Positions 1 through 9,665 of a stretch of DNA of 39,862 nt are shown here, piece by piece. A program made the translations under genes and the position numbers. The number at the start of each line of letters is the position of its first letter. Position 1 is the stretch's first letter. This stretch comes from a virus: the IMG/VR virus record IMGVR_UViG_3300043434_000094, positions 1 through 39,862 of that record. The stretch is one strand, 5' to 3'. The notes below the pieces were generated by a model. That model searched no databases, was not told where the DNA came from, and saw only the letters and a list, made by a program, of their open reading frames with translations.

Positions 1-77
1 CCATCACCGTTTCTAACGTTTACTATGGCGCTGTATGTTGATCCTGCGTCTATATAGATATTGCTTATCTGGGCCAT
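1..77 (-). CDS. Tail-associated protein, N-terminal fragment
   Basis: The first 25 codons of a minus-strand gene that runs off the left edge of the window. The start ATG at 75-77 gives MAQISNIYIDAGSTYSAIVN and onwards. A perfect TATAAATA box lies 25 bases upstream, which supports the start and late expression. It follows a series of tail-fibre genes in the same direction, so a virion or tail-fibre role is likely, but the fragment is too short to assign a family. Confidence 0.6.
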   Translation of the reverse strand, partial: MAQISNIYIDAGSTYSAIVNVRNGD

Positions 78-101
78 GGTTTAAATCTTTATGTATGTTA
101 T

Positions 102-109
102 TATTTATA
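102..109 (-). promoter_or_regulatory. T4-type late promoter (TATAAATA)
   Basis: On the minus strand this is an exact TATAAATA, the T4 late-promoter -10 element recognised by the gp55 sigma factor with gp33 and the sliding clamp. Expected transcription start is near 95, giving a leader of about 18 bases before the ATG at 77. It would let the leftmost gene be transcribed independently of the fibre genes before it. Confidence 0.6.
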
Positions 110-128
110 ATAATTCTATCTTAAAACT

Positions 129-845
129 CTATATAGTTGGGCCTCTTATATCACCTAAAACTATATAAGACACATTGCTTACTCCTGTAATAGCATACCC
201 GGCAGGTCCACCTCTACCAATACCATAGTCTGTACCTGGCTGACCTAAGTTGCCACCTGTTGCGCCAAATCTTCCTATACCGCCTGTTAACAGGGTACCT
301 GGTTGTGGAGTAGATCCACCGGCTCCACCGACGCCAGCTGGTCCAGGAGTATCACCCGCTCCGCCACCACCAGTTGGTCTATTATTACCGTTACCGTCTC
401 CCCCAGCACCACCGCCACCACCGCCGCCAATGATTCCATAATTTTCTAATGCTGTATATCCAGAAACCCTAATAGCATCACCACCCGGAAAGCCTTCTGC
501 AAAGTTTGACTCTGTACCATCTCCACCACCTTGACCGCCCGCACCAACTATATAGCCATTATTAATTAAATATAGCGTTGATCCTACTGGAAGAGATGAG
601 GCATCTAAAGCATAGTTGCGTGTTAGAAGTACAATATCTTGTACGGTGCTGTTAACAGTTCCTGGTGATGTAGATCCAACTATTACTCCAGAGTTTACTG
701 TTAATCTAACGTCTACTGGTCCTGTTGGTGTATAACCAAGTGCAGAAGTAACAGCTGTCATGACATTATAATTTTTAACATTTGATGAAATTACAAGATT
801 TGCAAATGTTTTTCCAGGTCTGAAAGCATGAACAATTCCAGTCAT
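129..845 (-). CDS. Glycine-rich tail-fibre tip or adhesin-like protein
   Basis: A 238-residue protein. An N-terminal beta-rich part (about 1-120) is followed by long glycine runs (GGGGGGGAGGDG and similar, about 100-215). Such polyglycine blocks occur in receptor-binding tips of T4-type long tail fibres (for example the gp38 adhesins of Salmonella phage S16 type), where they pack as polyglycine helices; that function is inferred by composition and place. The start is the ATG at 843-845, which overlaps the TAA of the upstream fibre gene; an upstream alternative 10 codons longer would run into that gene. It is the last complete gene of the fibre run and has a second glycine-rich relative at 2536-3354. 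Confidence 0.65.
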   Translation of the reverse strand: MTGIVHAFRPGKTFANLVISSNVKNYNVMTAVTSALGYTPTGPVDVRLTVNSGVIVGSTSPGTVNSTVQDIVLLTRNYALDASSLPVGSTLYLINNGYIVGAGGQGGGDGTESNFAEGFPGGDAIRVSGYTALENYGIIGGGGGGGAGGDGNGNNRPTGGGGAGDTPGPAGVGGAGGSTPQPGTLLTGGIGRFGATGGNLGQPGTDYGIGRGGPAGYAITGVSNVSYIVLGDIRGPTI

Positions 846-1249
846 TAGGAAACTCCGACTCCTGAAATAAACCAAGTGTCGCTAGCAACTTTTATTAACG
901 ACGCCATTCCGTTTACTGCAACTGTTCTATTTCCTGTTAAAACTGTTCCTGCAAATTTCGCAGTGATTCCTGTTGTGCTAATAGTTAGTGCACCAGATCC
1001 ATTATTAATAATGCTTATAGCAGTACCTATCGGAAATGCTACTAATGAATTTGTAGGAATAGTTATAGTTGCTGCCGCTCCTGTATGATAGATATGTTTG
1101 CTACTATCAGAAAGAGCTAAAGTGTAAGAAGATGTCTGAGGGTTTTGAGGAATAATCTTATATCCCAAATCTAAGCCGTCATTTTTGGGTGCACCTGCTA
1201 GATCTATATTATTTTCTAATTGTTGTGAGTTTACTTTTGTTAATGGCAT
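845..1249 (-). CDS. Small tail-fibre protein
   Basis: A 134-residue protein beginning MPLTKVNSQQLENNIDL. Its middle (about 50-130) reads as a short beta domain with the pattern TITIPTNS..FPIGTAISIINNGSGALTI, common in distal pieces of phage tail fibres and in phage tail proteins with beta-sandwich tips. No catalytic motif is visible. It lies 10 bases after the collar-domain fibre gene and overlaps the next glycine-rich gene at TAATG, so all three are probably translated from one late mRNA. Confidence 0.6.
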   Translation of the reverse strand: MPLTKVNSQQLENNIDLAGAPKNDGLDLGYKIIPQNPQTSSYTLALSDSSKHIYHTGAAATITIPTNSLVAFPIGTAISIINNGSGALTISTTGITAKFAGTVLTGNRTVAVNGMASLIKVASDTWFISGVGVS

Positions 1250-1259
1250 CTTCTATTCC

Positions 1260-2522
1260 TTATAGTTTCATAATATAACATAGAGCATAGTATGGTGGTA
1301 AGTTTTTATTTACACCAGATTCTCCGGCTGTACTAACTGACGTTGCTACTGAAATTCCAGTTGTATTTGAACCTGTTGCTCTTGTACCAACAACAGATGC
1401 AGTTCCTGCTCCGTAATTTGCATTATTACCAGCATCTGAAGCAATAGCAATATTTGATGTATGCGTATGTCCAGGGTCTGTGACAGTAGATGTTGCAGTA
1501 TGGGTGTGGCTTACTACTACTGCATCTCTGCTGCCACCTGTATTTCCAACCGCATATGTGCTTCCAGCACCCACTACAAATCTATCTCTAAGATCCGGTG
1601 TTCCACTAGAACCATTACACAGAGCCCAACCAGAAGGAATAGCAGCTGCCGATCCAGACCAAATAATAATTCCACCGGATGGAACAATGAATGGACTTAA
1701 TTCAGCAAGAAGTTCAGCAATAGCGTTTTGTACATTAGTAGAAGCAATAGTTCCAGTTGGGGTAAATGATACCGCTGTAGCAGACATATCATAGTTTATA
1801 CTAGAGTCTACTTCAGCAAGTACTTTAGTTCCTGCTGTGACAGGATCTGTTAATGTAAATGTTGTTGTAGAAGTTTCAGTATATGCATCGGGGAATTGAC
1901 GAACACCATTGATATAAACTCTTAATTGTCCAGAACCAATTGTATATTGACCAACTCCAGTAAATACAGTTTGGCCTGCTGTAGCATTATAGCTTACTCT
2001 GGATGTATTAATTCTTGTGCCAATTAGTGTCGTTGCACCGGTCTCGGCTCCCCAGAAGTATGTTCCAGGACCAGAAGTTTTTAATACATATCCAGCAATT
2101 TCACCGGAAGGTAATAAGTTGTCAAGAGCCGCAGATGAGCTAGTTGCACCAGTACCACCATTAAGTACAGGAACAATGCCAGTAACATTTAGAGCTGTAC
2201 CAGAAACATTACCAGTTACGTTACCAATTAAGCTAGCAGTAATTGTTCCAGCCGTAAAGTTGCCAGATGAATTTCTCATTACGATACTGTTAACTAGATT
2301 AGTATCAGTTGGCTCCATACTTCTTAGAGTAGTTGCATTTATACCTGCAGTATCTGTATCAACAGTCAATAGTTTAGCTAACACGTCTGCAGCAGTGTAT
2401 GCTGTTGTGTTTAACTTTGAACCTACTGCAATAGATAATTCAGAGAAGTTAGTATCAACCTCTTGAATAGTCAGTGGTCTTCCTACCCCACCTACTGCTG
2501 CATCTCTTAAAGTAATTGCCAT
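1260..2522 (-). CDS. Tail fibre with C-terminal phage tail collar domain
   Basis: A 420-residue fibre protein. The N-terminus (ITLRDAAVGG...PLTIQEVDTNFSEL, 3-30) resembles that of the fibre at 3358-4131, probably the part that attaches to the baseplate or trimerises. Residues about 55-130 repeat the YTAADVLAKLLTVD and GNFTAGTITA..GNVTGN segments of that paralogue. From about 283 comes a phage tail collar domain like that of T4 gp12: PSGWALCNGSSGTPDLRDRF, followed by the His-rich SHTHTATST region that in gp12 binds metal, and a C-terminal LPPYYALCYIMKL. Role: receptor binding or short-fibre-like attachment. The collar assignment is firm; the exact fibre class is not. Confidence 0.8.
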   Translation of the reverse strand: MAITLRDAAVGGVGRPLTIQEVDTNFSELSIAVGSKLNTTAYTAADVLAKLLTVDTDTAGINATTLRSMEPTDTNLVNSIVMRNSSGNFTAGTITASLIGNVTGNVSGTALNVTGIVPVLNGGTGATSSSAALDNLLPSGEIAGYVLKTSGPGTYFWGAETGATTLIGTRINTSRVSYNATAGQTVFTGVGQYTIGSGQLRVYINGVRQFPDAYTETSTTTFTLTDPVTAGTKVLAEVDSSINYDMSATAVSFTPTGTIASTNVQNAIAELLAELSPFIVPSGGIIIWSGSAAAIPSGWALCNGSSGTPDLRDRFVVGAGSTYAVGNTGGSRDAVVVSHTHTATSTVTDPGHTHTSNIAIASDAGNNANYGAGTASVVGTRATGSNTTGISVATSVSTAGESGVNKNLPPYYALCYIMKL

Positions 2523-2535
2523 TTGATATTCCTAA

Positions 2536-3354
2536 TTAAAAATTTGTGTAATACGTTATTCTTACTTCGCCGCGAGCACCTACGTCACCACCACCATAGT
2601 CACCACCGCCACCCCCGCCACCCGGTGCTGTACCAGGCATAGATCCAGCTTGACCTTGGTTACCGTTAGAACCTTTACCACCAGCGCCACCAAATACAGA
2701 TGTTCCACCTGGACCACCGACAGATCCTGACGTTTCGCCAGATCCACCACCGCCACCGCCGGCATATGTTCTATTTTGACCGGCAGCAACAGAAGGACCC
2801 GAGTTTGTTCCTGGACCACCACCGCCACCATCTTCAGTTATATAGCCTGAGTATGTAACACCTGGATTAGCAAGTATTGATCCACCAATTCCACCAGCAG
2901 CCCAACCACCACCTCCGCCACCGCCGGCTCTAGCTCCTAAGAAAGAACTTTCTCCACCAGGACCACCAGGACTACGAGTTCCTCCTCCGCCGCCACCGCC
3001 ACCAACTGTTATAAATCCTGTTTCTGGAATGTCTGAATACGCAACATTAAATTGCATATATGAACCTCCACCTGCACCACCGGCTGGAGAGTCGTTACTA
3101 CCGCCGCCACCACCGCCACCACCGCCCCATATTTGAACTGTCATATAGTCAAAATATGATGTGGGTTTAGTCCAACCAGATGACGCTGTAAACGTTTGTG
3201 CAGCGGGCGGATTAGCTAATTCAAAAACTTTTCTCCAAACCCCACCACTTTTTACCCATATAATTCTGCAGTTTCTCCAGACGCCGCCGCTCTTAATGTA
3301 AACTTTATTAGCTTGACGCTGTACACCACTAGATTTAATAAAAGTCTTAGTCAT
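2536..3354 (-). CDS. Glycine-rich tail-fibre protein with KSGGVWR repeats
   Basis: A 272-residue protein. The first 45 residues contain three copies of a short (I/V)KSGGV(W/Q)R element, an N-terminal repeat seen in many phage tail proteins. From about 70 it is dominated by glycine runs (WGGGGGGGGGSND, GGGGGGGGT, and others) ending in EVRITYYTNF. The architecture suits a fibre tip or adhesin with polyglycine helices. It lies between two shaft-like fibre genes, so the cluster reads shaft, tip, shaft with collar, small fibre, tip. The stop of the upstream gene is 3 bases away. Confidence 0.65.
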   Translation of the reverse strand: MTKTFIKSSGVQRQANKVYIKSGGVWRNCRIIWVKSGGVWRKVFELANPPAAQTFTASSGWTKPTSYFDYMTVQIWGGGGGGGGGSNDSPAGGAGGGSYMQFNVAYSDIPETGFITVGGGGGGGGTRSPGGPGGESSFLGARAGGGGGGGWAAGGIGGSILANPGVTYSGYITEDGGGGGPGTNSGPSVAAGQNRTYAGGGGGGSGETSGSVGGPGGTSVFGGAGGKGSNGNQGQAGSMPGTAPGGGGGGGDYGGGDVGARGEVRITYYTNF

Positions 3355-3357
3355 AAA

Positions 3358-4131
3358 TTAGAATTGATAGATAATATCACCATCTACGCCAATAGCATTT
3401 GAAGGAATTCCAGAAACTACAGACTGTACAGTTTTAGTTCCTTGAGAATTCTGTCCTGCAGTTTGTACGTACGATTGTGTATAAGACTGTGTAGCAATAG
3501 TACCAGACTCATTAGGAGCAAACAACGTTCTAGTAGTTGCGGTACTAATAGCAGACAACTGGAACGTTAAAACTTTAGAAGTGTCGGCATCATCAGTAAT
3601 AGAGAACAAACCATCTCTAAATGTTTGCTGGGCAGTCCAAGTATTTGATGAACCCGATATGCTAATAGATCCACCAAGAGAAACTGAAACACCATTAATG
3701 CTTATTGCACTATTAGTTAAAGATGAATTTGGGATAGATGTTACTTTGGAACCAGCTAGACTTGTGATCCATGAAGGATTGCTGTATGACTGATTTGTAT
3801 ATACACCATTTGTTACGGTGTCTGCGTTTCCAGTAACGTTACCTGTTAAGTTAGCAGTAATAGTTCCTGCCGCAAAGTTCCCTGAAGCATCTCTTCGTAC
3901 GATAGTATTTGCAGTATTAAGTGTTGCTTGTGAGAATCCATCTAGAAAGTCTGCGTCTAAACCAGAGCCAGATCCATCGACTGTTAACAACTTAGCTAAT
4001 ACGTCAGCTGCAGTATATGACGATGCGTCTAATTTAAGAATTAGCTCATTATTAATATTATTAAAGTTCGCATCAATCTCATTGTTTGTTAGTGGTGAGC
4101 CTTTAACGCTTCTAAGTGTTATCGATGCCAT
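3358..4131 (-). CDS. Tail-fibre shaft-like protein
   Basis: A 257-residue protein, paralogous in its first 110 residues to the collar-domain fibre at 1260-2522: both have ITLR...PLT..E(V/I)D.NF, YTAADVLAKLLTVD and GNF.AGTITA..GNVTGN. The rest is beta-rich with Ser/Thr/Gly and no enzyme motif, as expected for a trimeric fibre shaft. The start ATG at 4131 lies 20 bases inside the preceding small coiled-coil gene, suggesting translational coupling. Confidence 0.65.
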   Translation of the reverse strand: MASITLRSVKGSPLTNNEIDANFNNINNELILKLDASSYTAADVLAKLLTVDGSGSGLDADFLDGFSQATLNTANTIVRRDASGNFAAGTITANLTGNVTGNADTVTNGVYTNQSYSNPSWITSLAGSKVTSIPNSSLTNSAISINGVSVSLGGSISISGSSNTWTAQQTFRDGLFSITDDADTSKVLTFQLSAISTATTRTLFAPNESGTIATQSYTQSYVQTAGQNSQGTKTVQSVVSGIPSNAIGVDGDIIYQF

Positions 4132-4327
4132 TTGCTATCCGTTCCATTAGTGTCTCTAATTTATTTATTCTTTCCATAAGGTCTTCAATTGTTTTTTCTT
4201 TTTCCTGCTTTTGACGTCTAAGCATTCTATACTGTTGTAACTTAGTTGTGTCTGTTTCAAGGACAGCAGAAGAATTGCTGTCCCGAACAAGAGTGTCATT
4301 TTCTACTTTATAGAACATATTAGTCAT
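4112..4327 (-). CDS. Small coiled-coil protein downstream of the fibre protein
   Basis: A 71-residue protein. Residues 30-68 ([21 protein letters not shown] and on to [14 protein letters not shown]) form heptads of Leu/Ile/Met between charged residues, a clear coiled coil. It overlaps the 3' end of the 1769-residue gene by 8 bases and the next fibre gene by 20, so it is tightly coupled to fibre production. A fibre chaperone or small trimerising virion part would fit, but no family is recognised. Confidence 0.6.
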   Translation of the reverse strand: MTNMFYKVENDTLVRDSNSSAVLETDTTKLQQYRMLRRQKQEKEKTIEDLMERINKLETLMERIANGIDNT

Positions 4328-7300
4328 CCAAAGCGATCGCTCTTAAGTCTCTAATCTTAGGTGTTAGTGTTTCTGATGAAGACAATAGTACGATCTTAAT
4401 CATAAATGTATTAAAGCGAGTTGAGATTGGATTATCGTTAACTGGTAATCCTAAAGCATTAAACGCGCCAGTTGGGAAGTATCTGTGTTCTCTGTATTCA
4501 TATGTGCTAGCAGAGAATGGAACTGATCCTTCAAGCTGCATCTCTACCCAAGATTCATCAGCAATAGGTGTTACTTTTTCTGTTGGTAGAATCTTGTAGT
4601 ATACTTTTATGCTTGTGCCAGATGGTTTATACGCATCAAATGTAACATTTAAGTTAGATGCATCAAATCCACTAGCCAAAGTAACTGGTTTAGAAACATA
4701 TTTAGCTAATGCACTACCACCAACAGTTCCATTTTCGCCGGTAGAATTATTATTAATAACGTTCTTAACTACTACAGCTGATAGAGACGGTATGTCAATG
4801 ATTGGTGATACAGAAGTATCAGAAGTTGCTAGTGTTGCTTTCAATCTTATTGAAGCGTCACTTAAAGTAACAGCCTTAGTAGCTAATCTTCTCATTACAT
4901 TAAACGTAATGTCTTGATTAGTATTAATTGGGATGTAGTCAGACTCAAATGCACCGTTTGCATTATAGAACAAAGCTTCCCATACGATAGCTGTATTTGT
5001 TGGAGCTACTTGTGAAACTTGTGTAAACAATGTATTGTAGTCCATAGTTCCAGTTGGATCGTCTACTTCAAACACAGCAGATCCAGATGTGTTGAACTCA
5101 GCTCTATTGATTCTAAATTTCAAATCTAAGTTCTGGTCTGGTTCCCAGGTTCCAGCATTTTGTGACTTGAATAATGAACCAATGTATGGTTGTTTGTCGA
5201 TGCGTTTAGAGCCACCAACTATTGTGCCACCCATTTCAGCAACATAGATGTAGTAGTCTTGTGTATTCGCAAGAATAACAATAGAGTACTCATCTGGCGT
5301 CAAGTGAATTGGCACAGGGAAAGTAAATTTAGTTGCAGCTGAAGCATCATTAGATACTACTACTGATTCTGGATTCAACGTTACTTCAGCAAATGGTATA
5401 GTTGGCGTTGAAGATGGATATCCATTTACAGTTCTTCTAATCTGACATGTTACTGGAACACTGTTAGATTTAGATCTAAAGTATACTTCAACAGAAGTTA
5501 CATGCATACCAGATGGATAAACATCTGCCTCTACGCCGAATGTTTGAGCTACAGGGTCAGCTTGATATCTGAAACCAGTTTGTGTAATCACGCGCTGATT
5601 TTGAACAGATCTTGTAGTCAATATAGTTTCTTGTGTTGACTGTAAGATACCAGTAGCTGTGTATTTAGCTTCAGCGATAGACTCTTCAGTAGCAAGATCG
5701 TTCAATGAATTGTCGATCAAGCGAATAGTTCTTTCACCTGTTCTGAATGTAGAAGCAGGGATTTGGAACTCAAAGCCTAGGTTACCAAATTCGTCAGTAG
5801 TCAAAGCTGTACCAAGTGTAGGATAATCAGTTACACTAACAACAGTAGCTGTACCACCTCTAGCACCAGTTATAGTATTGCCGGCAACTATTGTTCCACC
5901 TGTTAAGTCATAGATATATAATCTACGTTGAGCTGGATTAGCAGTTGTAGGTGCAGTATAGATAGAGCAATATGCTGTCTTACCGCCGGTGATTGATAAT
6001 TCTTCTCCATCAGTAAATAGAGCATTTGCATGGCCAGAAACAACCACTACAGATAGAGGTTTACAGAAAGCTGATATATCTTGATTATCAAAGAATGGGT
6101 ACATAGTTGTATTTGGTTTAAGGAGAGTAGCTCCACCAACAACTGTACTTGCTCTGATAGTAGGTATAAATTGTACGTCAACTACAGAAGCACCTAAGTT
6201 TGTTTCTGTTGAACTTAATACATTAGTTACTATAGATGTAGATGTGTTAGTAATAGAAACACGGTTACCGCGACCAGTTATATTTTGAATAACTCTGTCA
6301 GCAGCATCTGGAACTGATACGTCAACAATCTGATTAATAGCAGGTAATTCAAGAGTATCTACCCATTGATCGAATGAAGGGTGTAATGAAATAGTTCCTT
6401 GGAACTTAATTACATTGAATGGGTTAACGTTAATCCATGTGCTAGCCAATGGCTGATTGATAGCATTAGTTTCAGTATATGCTAATGTTAGAATATCGCC
6501 AGTAGCAGTTGTGCTAGTTGTAGTAGCTAATGAATACTCGTTAAACTCTACTTCAAACGGTGCTCTCATTTCAGCGTTAACTGGATCAACGGCTGCATTA
6601 AAGTCAAAATCACCAGGATTTGCTAAAGAAGTTTGGCTATAGTTTTGAGCTCCAAATTCATTCCATGTGTTAACACCATTGAACCATGCGTTCCACCAAC
6701 CCCAGCGTCTTGTTGACCAAGTATTATTTGCAAAGATGTCTGCTGATGTAAATGAATCAACAGCAAAACCGTTCTTGAATTTTTCTACGCTAGATGAATC
6801 AACGATAGAAGAATCCTTAGCTTGTTTTTCTAACAAGGACAATTGAGTATAGTACTCAAGGTTCTTAATTCTTTTCTCTAACTTACCAATATCCTTCATT
6901 GTATAGCGTCTGTTGTCTACGTATCTAATAGAGATGTCAGAAACAGAACCAGTGTATGGAGGAATAACCAAGTCATAGATAACCATACCTTCTGTGTCAT
7001 TTATTGGCACAACAGGATTTAAAGCTGGAATTCCGCGCTTAACAAAGAATTGATTGTCAGGCATCGCAAGAATGCGGTCAATGCGACCTAGATAGTACTG
7101 ATAGTCGGCGTTAAGTGTTGTATTAGCGACTGGAACACGAGAAGCACTAGGGAAGGTAATAGTTCCTGGAGGGGCTCCTGCTGATAGAGTTCCATCAACT
7201 CTTCTTGGTCTAAAGTCAATACAGTCTCTAAGCTGATACACTCTTCCTGTGGCTGGATCAGTAAACGCTGGGTAGTCTTCATATGCTACGCCAGAGCTTG

Positions 7301-9629
7301 TGTAAGAGTCTACAGATAAGAATCCATTTCCAGAGTGAGTAAAGTATCTAACAACAGCTAATAAGTAGTGCGTTGCTGTTGGAGCAGTACCTGTTAAGAC
7401 TAACTTACCGTGGTCATAATATTCTGCACGCTGACCATCATCTACTCTGTAGTTTGCTGTTACGTCAGTATATGAAACGCTGTTCCAGGTAACGGCACCG
7501 GTGGTTGAGTTGACTGTAGGAGCAGTACCAGTATTTGTTCCAATGTTATATACAGCTAGAACCTCGTATACGTCAGATACTTTTAGTGAATCTTTACCAT
7601 TCAATGTAGTGTTTAATCCGCCAGCTGCACCAGTACCAATAATAACTTTAGTGTAACCAGTTAAAGTCTTAGTTTTAGCTGATTGATTGTTAGCATTTAC
7701 TCTAGCAAGAATAGTTGCCGCAAATGATATTGCAGCAGAACCAATGTTAAACGTAACTTGAGCAGCGCCTGGGTTTAATGTAATAGATTTACCAGTTCCA
7801 ACGAATCGTAGAACTTGTCCTACATTTAATGTTCCAGTAATTGTTGTAGATGCAACAGTTTGGGATGCACTTACAGTATATGTTCCTGCTCCACCTGAAC
7901 CAGAAACAAACGCAGTAATCTTAGTTCCGGACGTTACACCAGAACCTGAGATAGTATCTCCAACGTTTAAGCTACCTGCAGTAACTGCGGTAACAGTTAA
8001 TGTTGTTCCAGATATAGAACCAGTTACAGTAGCAGTAGTTCCAGATATAGAACCTGTAACTACAACGTGGTAGTTTTCATCAGCTTCTGTTGAAGTTAAT
8101 GTTCCAACTGTACCAGGGAATGTTTGTGACCCAGTTACAATTATAGATGTTGAACCTGACGAGAACGTTTGACCAGCAAAACTTAACTGATATGAATAAT
8201 CAGAATCACTATTTCCAAGACCGTCTGTTACAGTTTTAATGTATGAGTTAACGAATGGGAACACTAAACCTGGAGCGTCGCCACCAGTTAGGAATGTGTC
8301 TCCTGTTCCACCGATTCTGCTTAATGCATCGATAGTTGCAGATGAACTTGCTGTTGTAATTGTACGAACATCTTTAAAGTTGCCGGTCATTACGATATCA
8401 AACAAGTACATTCTATAGATTGCTTCTGCGGTACCAACAGTACCAGCAGAATATTGTAGATGACGAACTTTAGCTGTACCTATAGTAGAAGAGCTGGCAT
8501 TTACAAGGTTAACTGTGGTAAATGAATATGGGTCAAATACACCAGTAACAGTATCAACAAAAACGTAGTTACCATATGATAAGCTTACGTCAGCGTTATC
8601 TGCTTCTTCAATGTCTGCAACTGATCTAGCGCGATCAATGTCAATGTATGACTGATTGATAGTTTCAAACTCGTATCCCTTAATGTAACCTTTACCAGGC
8701 GCAAGAGCAACAGTAAATTGATCAGGATCTGTCTTGTGATCGGTAATTTGAATTGGCCAGTCTTTAACTGTGTAGTCGCCGGACTCATCAAATGTGCGTC
8801 TAGCTAATTCTTTACCGATCTCAGAGTAAATAGTTTTTGTTTTATTGACAACTAACAAACCATCAACGACACGAGCAACCTCGATGAAGTTATTAATTGA
8901 AGTTGATAGGTCTTTAGATGTAAGAGTTAATGTTACAGAGTATCTGTCTGCACCAGGTGCAGCAAAGTTAAATGAACCTTGAGCGTTATCTAGTAATGTT
9001 AAATCTTCTTCTGCGTCAACAATAGTTTCTTCAACTAAGAATCCAATATTCTTAGAAGACGTATTGGTGTACTTGTCTACAGCAATAGCTTGTGGCTCTA
9101 CGTATACAAACTTACCATCAATAAAGAACACTCCACTGTCTACTGAGAAGAACATTGCAGAATTAAATGGAGAAGTTGTTTGTATAGTTGCTGAATACGT
9201 AGGCAATTCAACTGTTGAAATTACTTCGCCTGCTGTAAATGCTTCGCCTGAAATAATCTTAACGATTAAAGTCGCTGGATCTGTGTCTGTTGCTAATTCA
9301 ACTTTACGAACAATGGCTTTAGTTCCTGACGTAGCGCCAAGAATAGTTTTACCTTCGAAGTTTGTGAAGATAACGGTTGAGCTTAAATGAGTAGCTTCCA
9401 TCTTAATAGAAAGAAGGTCATTTTCAAAAAGTCTTCCACCTCCTAGAACGCTTGTACCATTTACAAAGATGTGTTGACCAAATTTATTGATTTGATCTTG
9501 TATCTGTGTTTGCATCTGGGTAAGTTCGCGCGCTTGCACAGCATACCCAGGTCTGAATAAGATTCTATGAAAGCCTTTCGCTTCGTCAAAATCGTCATAA
9601 TATGGTTCAGCGTTGAAGTTTATTGCCAT
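4320..9629 (-). CDS. Large virion fibre or baseplate protein, DUF4815 type
   Basis: At 1769 residues this is the largest gene in the window. The N-terminus ([36 protein letters not shown] in two parts) is the DUF4815 signature seen in the long structural proteins of cyanophages and other aquatic T4-like phages, located just after gp8 as T4 gp9-gp12 are. Roughly residues 500-615 hold Ser/Thr/Gly beta repeats ([20 protein letters not shown], then [20 protein letters not shown]), an inserted module common in phage tail proteins. A Trp-rich patch ([14 protein letters not shown]) lies mid-protein. Probably a baseplate-attached fibre. A TATAAATC late-promoter-like box precedes it. Confidence 0.75.
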   Translation of the reverse strand: MAINFNAEPYYDDFDEAKGFHRILFRPGYAVQARELTQMQTQIQDQINKFGQHIFVNGTSVLGGGRLFENDLLSIKMEATHLSSTVIFTNFEGKTILGATSGTKAIVRKVELATDTDPATLIVKIISGEAFTAGEVISTVELPTYSATIQTTSPFNSAMFFSVDSGVFFIDGKFVYVEPQAIAVDKYTNTSSKNIGFLVEETIVDAEEDLTLLDNAQGSFNFAAPGADRYSVTLTLTSKDLSTSINNFIEVARVVDGLLVVNKTKTIYSEIGKELARRTFDESGDYTVKDWPIQITDHKTDPDQFTVALAPGKGYIKGYEFETINQSYIDIDRARSVADIEEADNADVSLSYGNYVFVDTVTGVFDPYSFTTVNLVNASSSTIGTAKVRHLQYSAGTVGTAEAIYRMYLFDIVMTGNFKDVRTITTASSSATIDALSRIGGTGDTFLTGGDAPGLVFPFVNSYIKTVTDGLGNSDSDYSYQLSFAGQTFSSGSTSIIVTGSQTFPGTVGTLTSTEADENYHVVVTGSISGTTATVTGSISGTTLTVTAVTAGSLNVGDTISGSGVTSGTKITAFVSGSGGAGTYTVSASQTVASTTITGTLNVGQVLRFVGTGKSITLNPGAAQVTFNIGSAAISFAATILARVNANNQSAKTKTLTGYTKVIIGTGAAGGLNTTLNGKDSLKVSDVYEVLAVYNIGTNTGTAPTVNSTTGAVTWNSVSYTDVTANYRVDDGQRAEYYDHGKLVLTGTAPTATHYLLAVVRYFTHSGNGFLSVDSYTSSGVAYEDYPAFTDPATGRVYQLRDCIDFRPRRVDGTLSAGAPPGTITFPSASRVPVANTTLNADYQYYLGRIDRILAMPDNQFFVKRGIPALNPVVPINDTEGMVIYDLVIPPYTGSVSDISIRYVDNRRYTMKDIGKLEKRIKNLEYYTQLSLLEKQAKDSSIVDSSSVEKFKNGFAVDSFTSADIFANNTWSTRRWGWWNAWFNGVNTWNEFGAQNYSQTSLANPGDFDFNAAVDPVNAEMRAPFEVEFNEYSLATTTSTTATGDILTLAYTETNAINQPLASTWINVNPFNVIKFQGTISLHPSFDQWVDTLELPAINQIVDVSVPDAADRVIQNITGRGNRVSITNTSTSIVTNVLSSTETNLGASVVDVQFIPTIRASTVVGGATLLKPNTTMYPFFDNQDISAFCKPLSVVVVSGHANALFTDGEELSITGGKTAYCSIYTAPTTANPAQRRLYIYDLTGGTIVAGNTITGARGGTATVVSVTDYPTLGTALTTDEFGNLGFEFQIPASTFRTGERTIRLIDNSLNDLATEESIAEAKYTATGILQSTQETILTTRSVQNQRVITQTGFRYQADPVAQTFGVEADVYPSGMHVTSVEVYFRSKSNSVPVTCQIRRTVNGYPSSTPTIPFAEVTLNPESVVVSNDASAATKFTFPVPIHLTPDEYSIVILANTQDYYIYVAEMGGTIVGGSKRIDKQPYIGSLFKSQNAGTWEPDQNLDLKFRINRAEFNTSGSAVFEVDDPTGTMDYNTLFTQVSQVAPTNTAIVWEALFYNANGAFESDYIPINTNQDITFNVMRRLATKAVTLSDASIRLKATLATSDTSVSPIIDIPSLSAVVVKNVINNNSTGENGTVGGSALAKYVSKPVTLASGFDASNLNVTFDAYKPSGTSIKVYYKILPTEKVTPIADESWVEMQLEGSVPFSASTYEYREHRYFPTGAFNALGLPVNDNPISTRFNTFMIKIVLLSSSETLTPKIRDLRAIALDD

Positions 9630-9647
9630 GTCGTTGTCTTCCGATTA

Positions 9648-9655
9648 GATTTATA
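9648..9655 (-). promoter_or_regulatory. Late promoter-like box (TATAAATC)
   Basis: Seven of eight bases match the T4 late element TATAAATA, in the 36-base gap between gp8 and the 1769-residue gene, 19 bases before its ATG. Spacing is as for the other late promoters here, but the last base differs, so it is a weaker call. Confidence 0.35.
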
Positions 9656-9665
9656 ATACTATTTA

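Noticed and set aside
250-441. Proline-rich plus-strand ORF, and similar ones opposite other glycine-rich genes
   Set aside because: They are the antisense image of GGN glycine codons (CCN reads proline), not genes.
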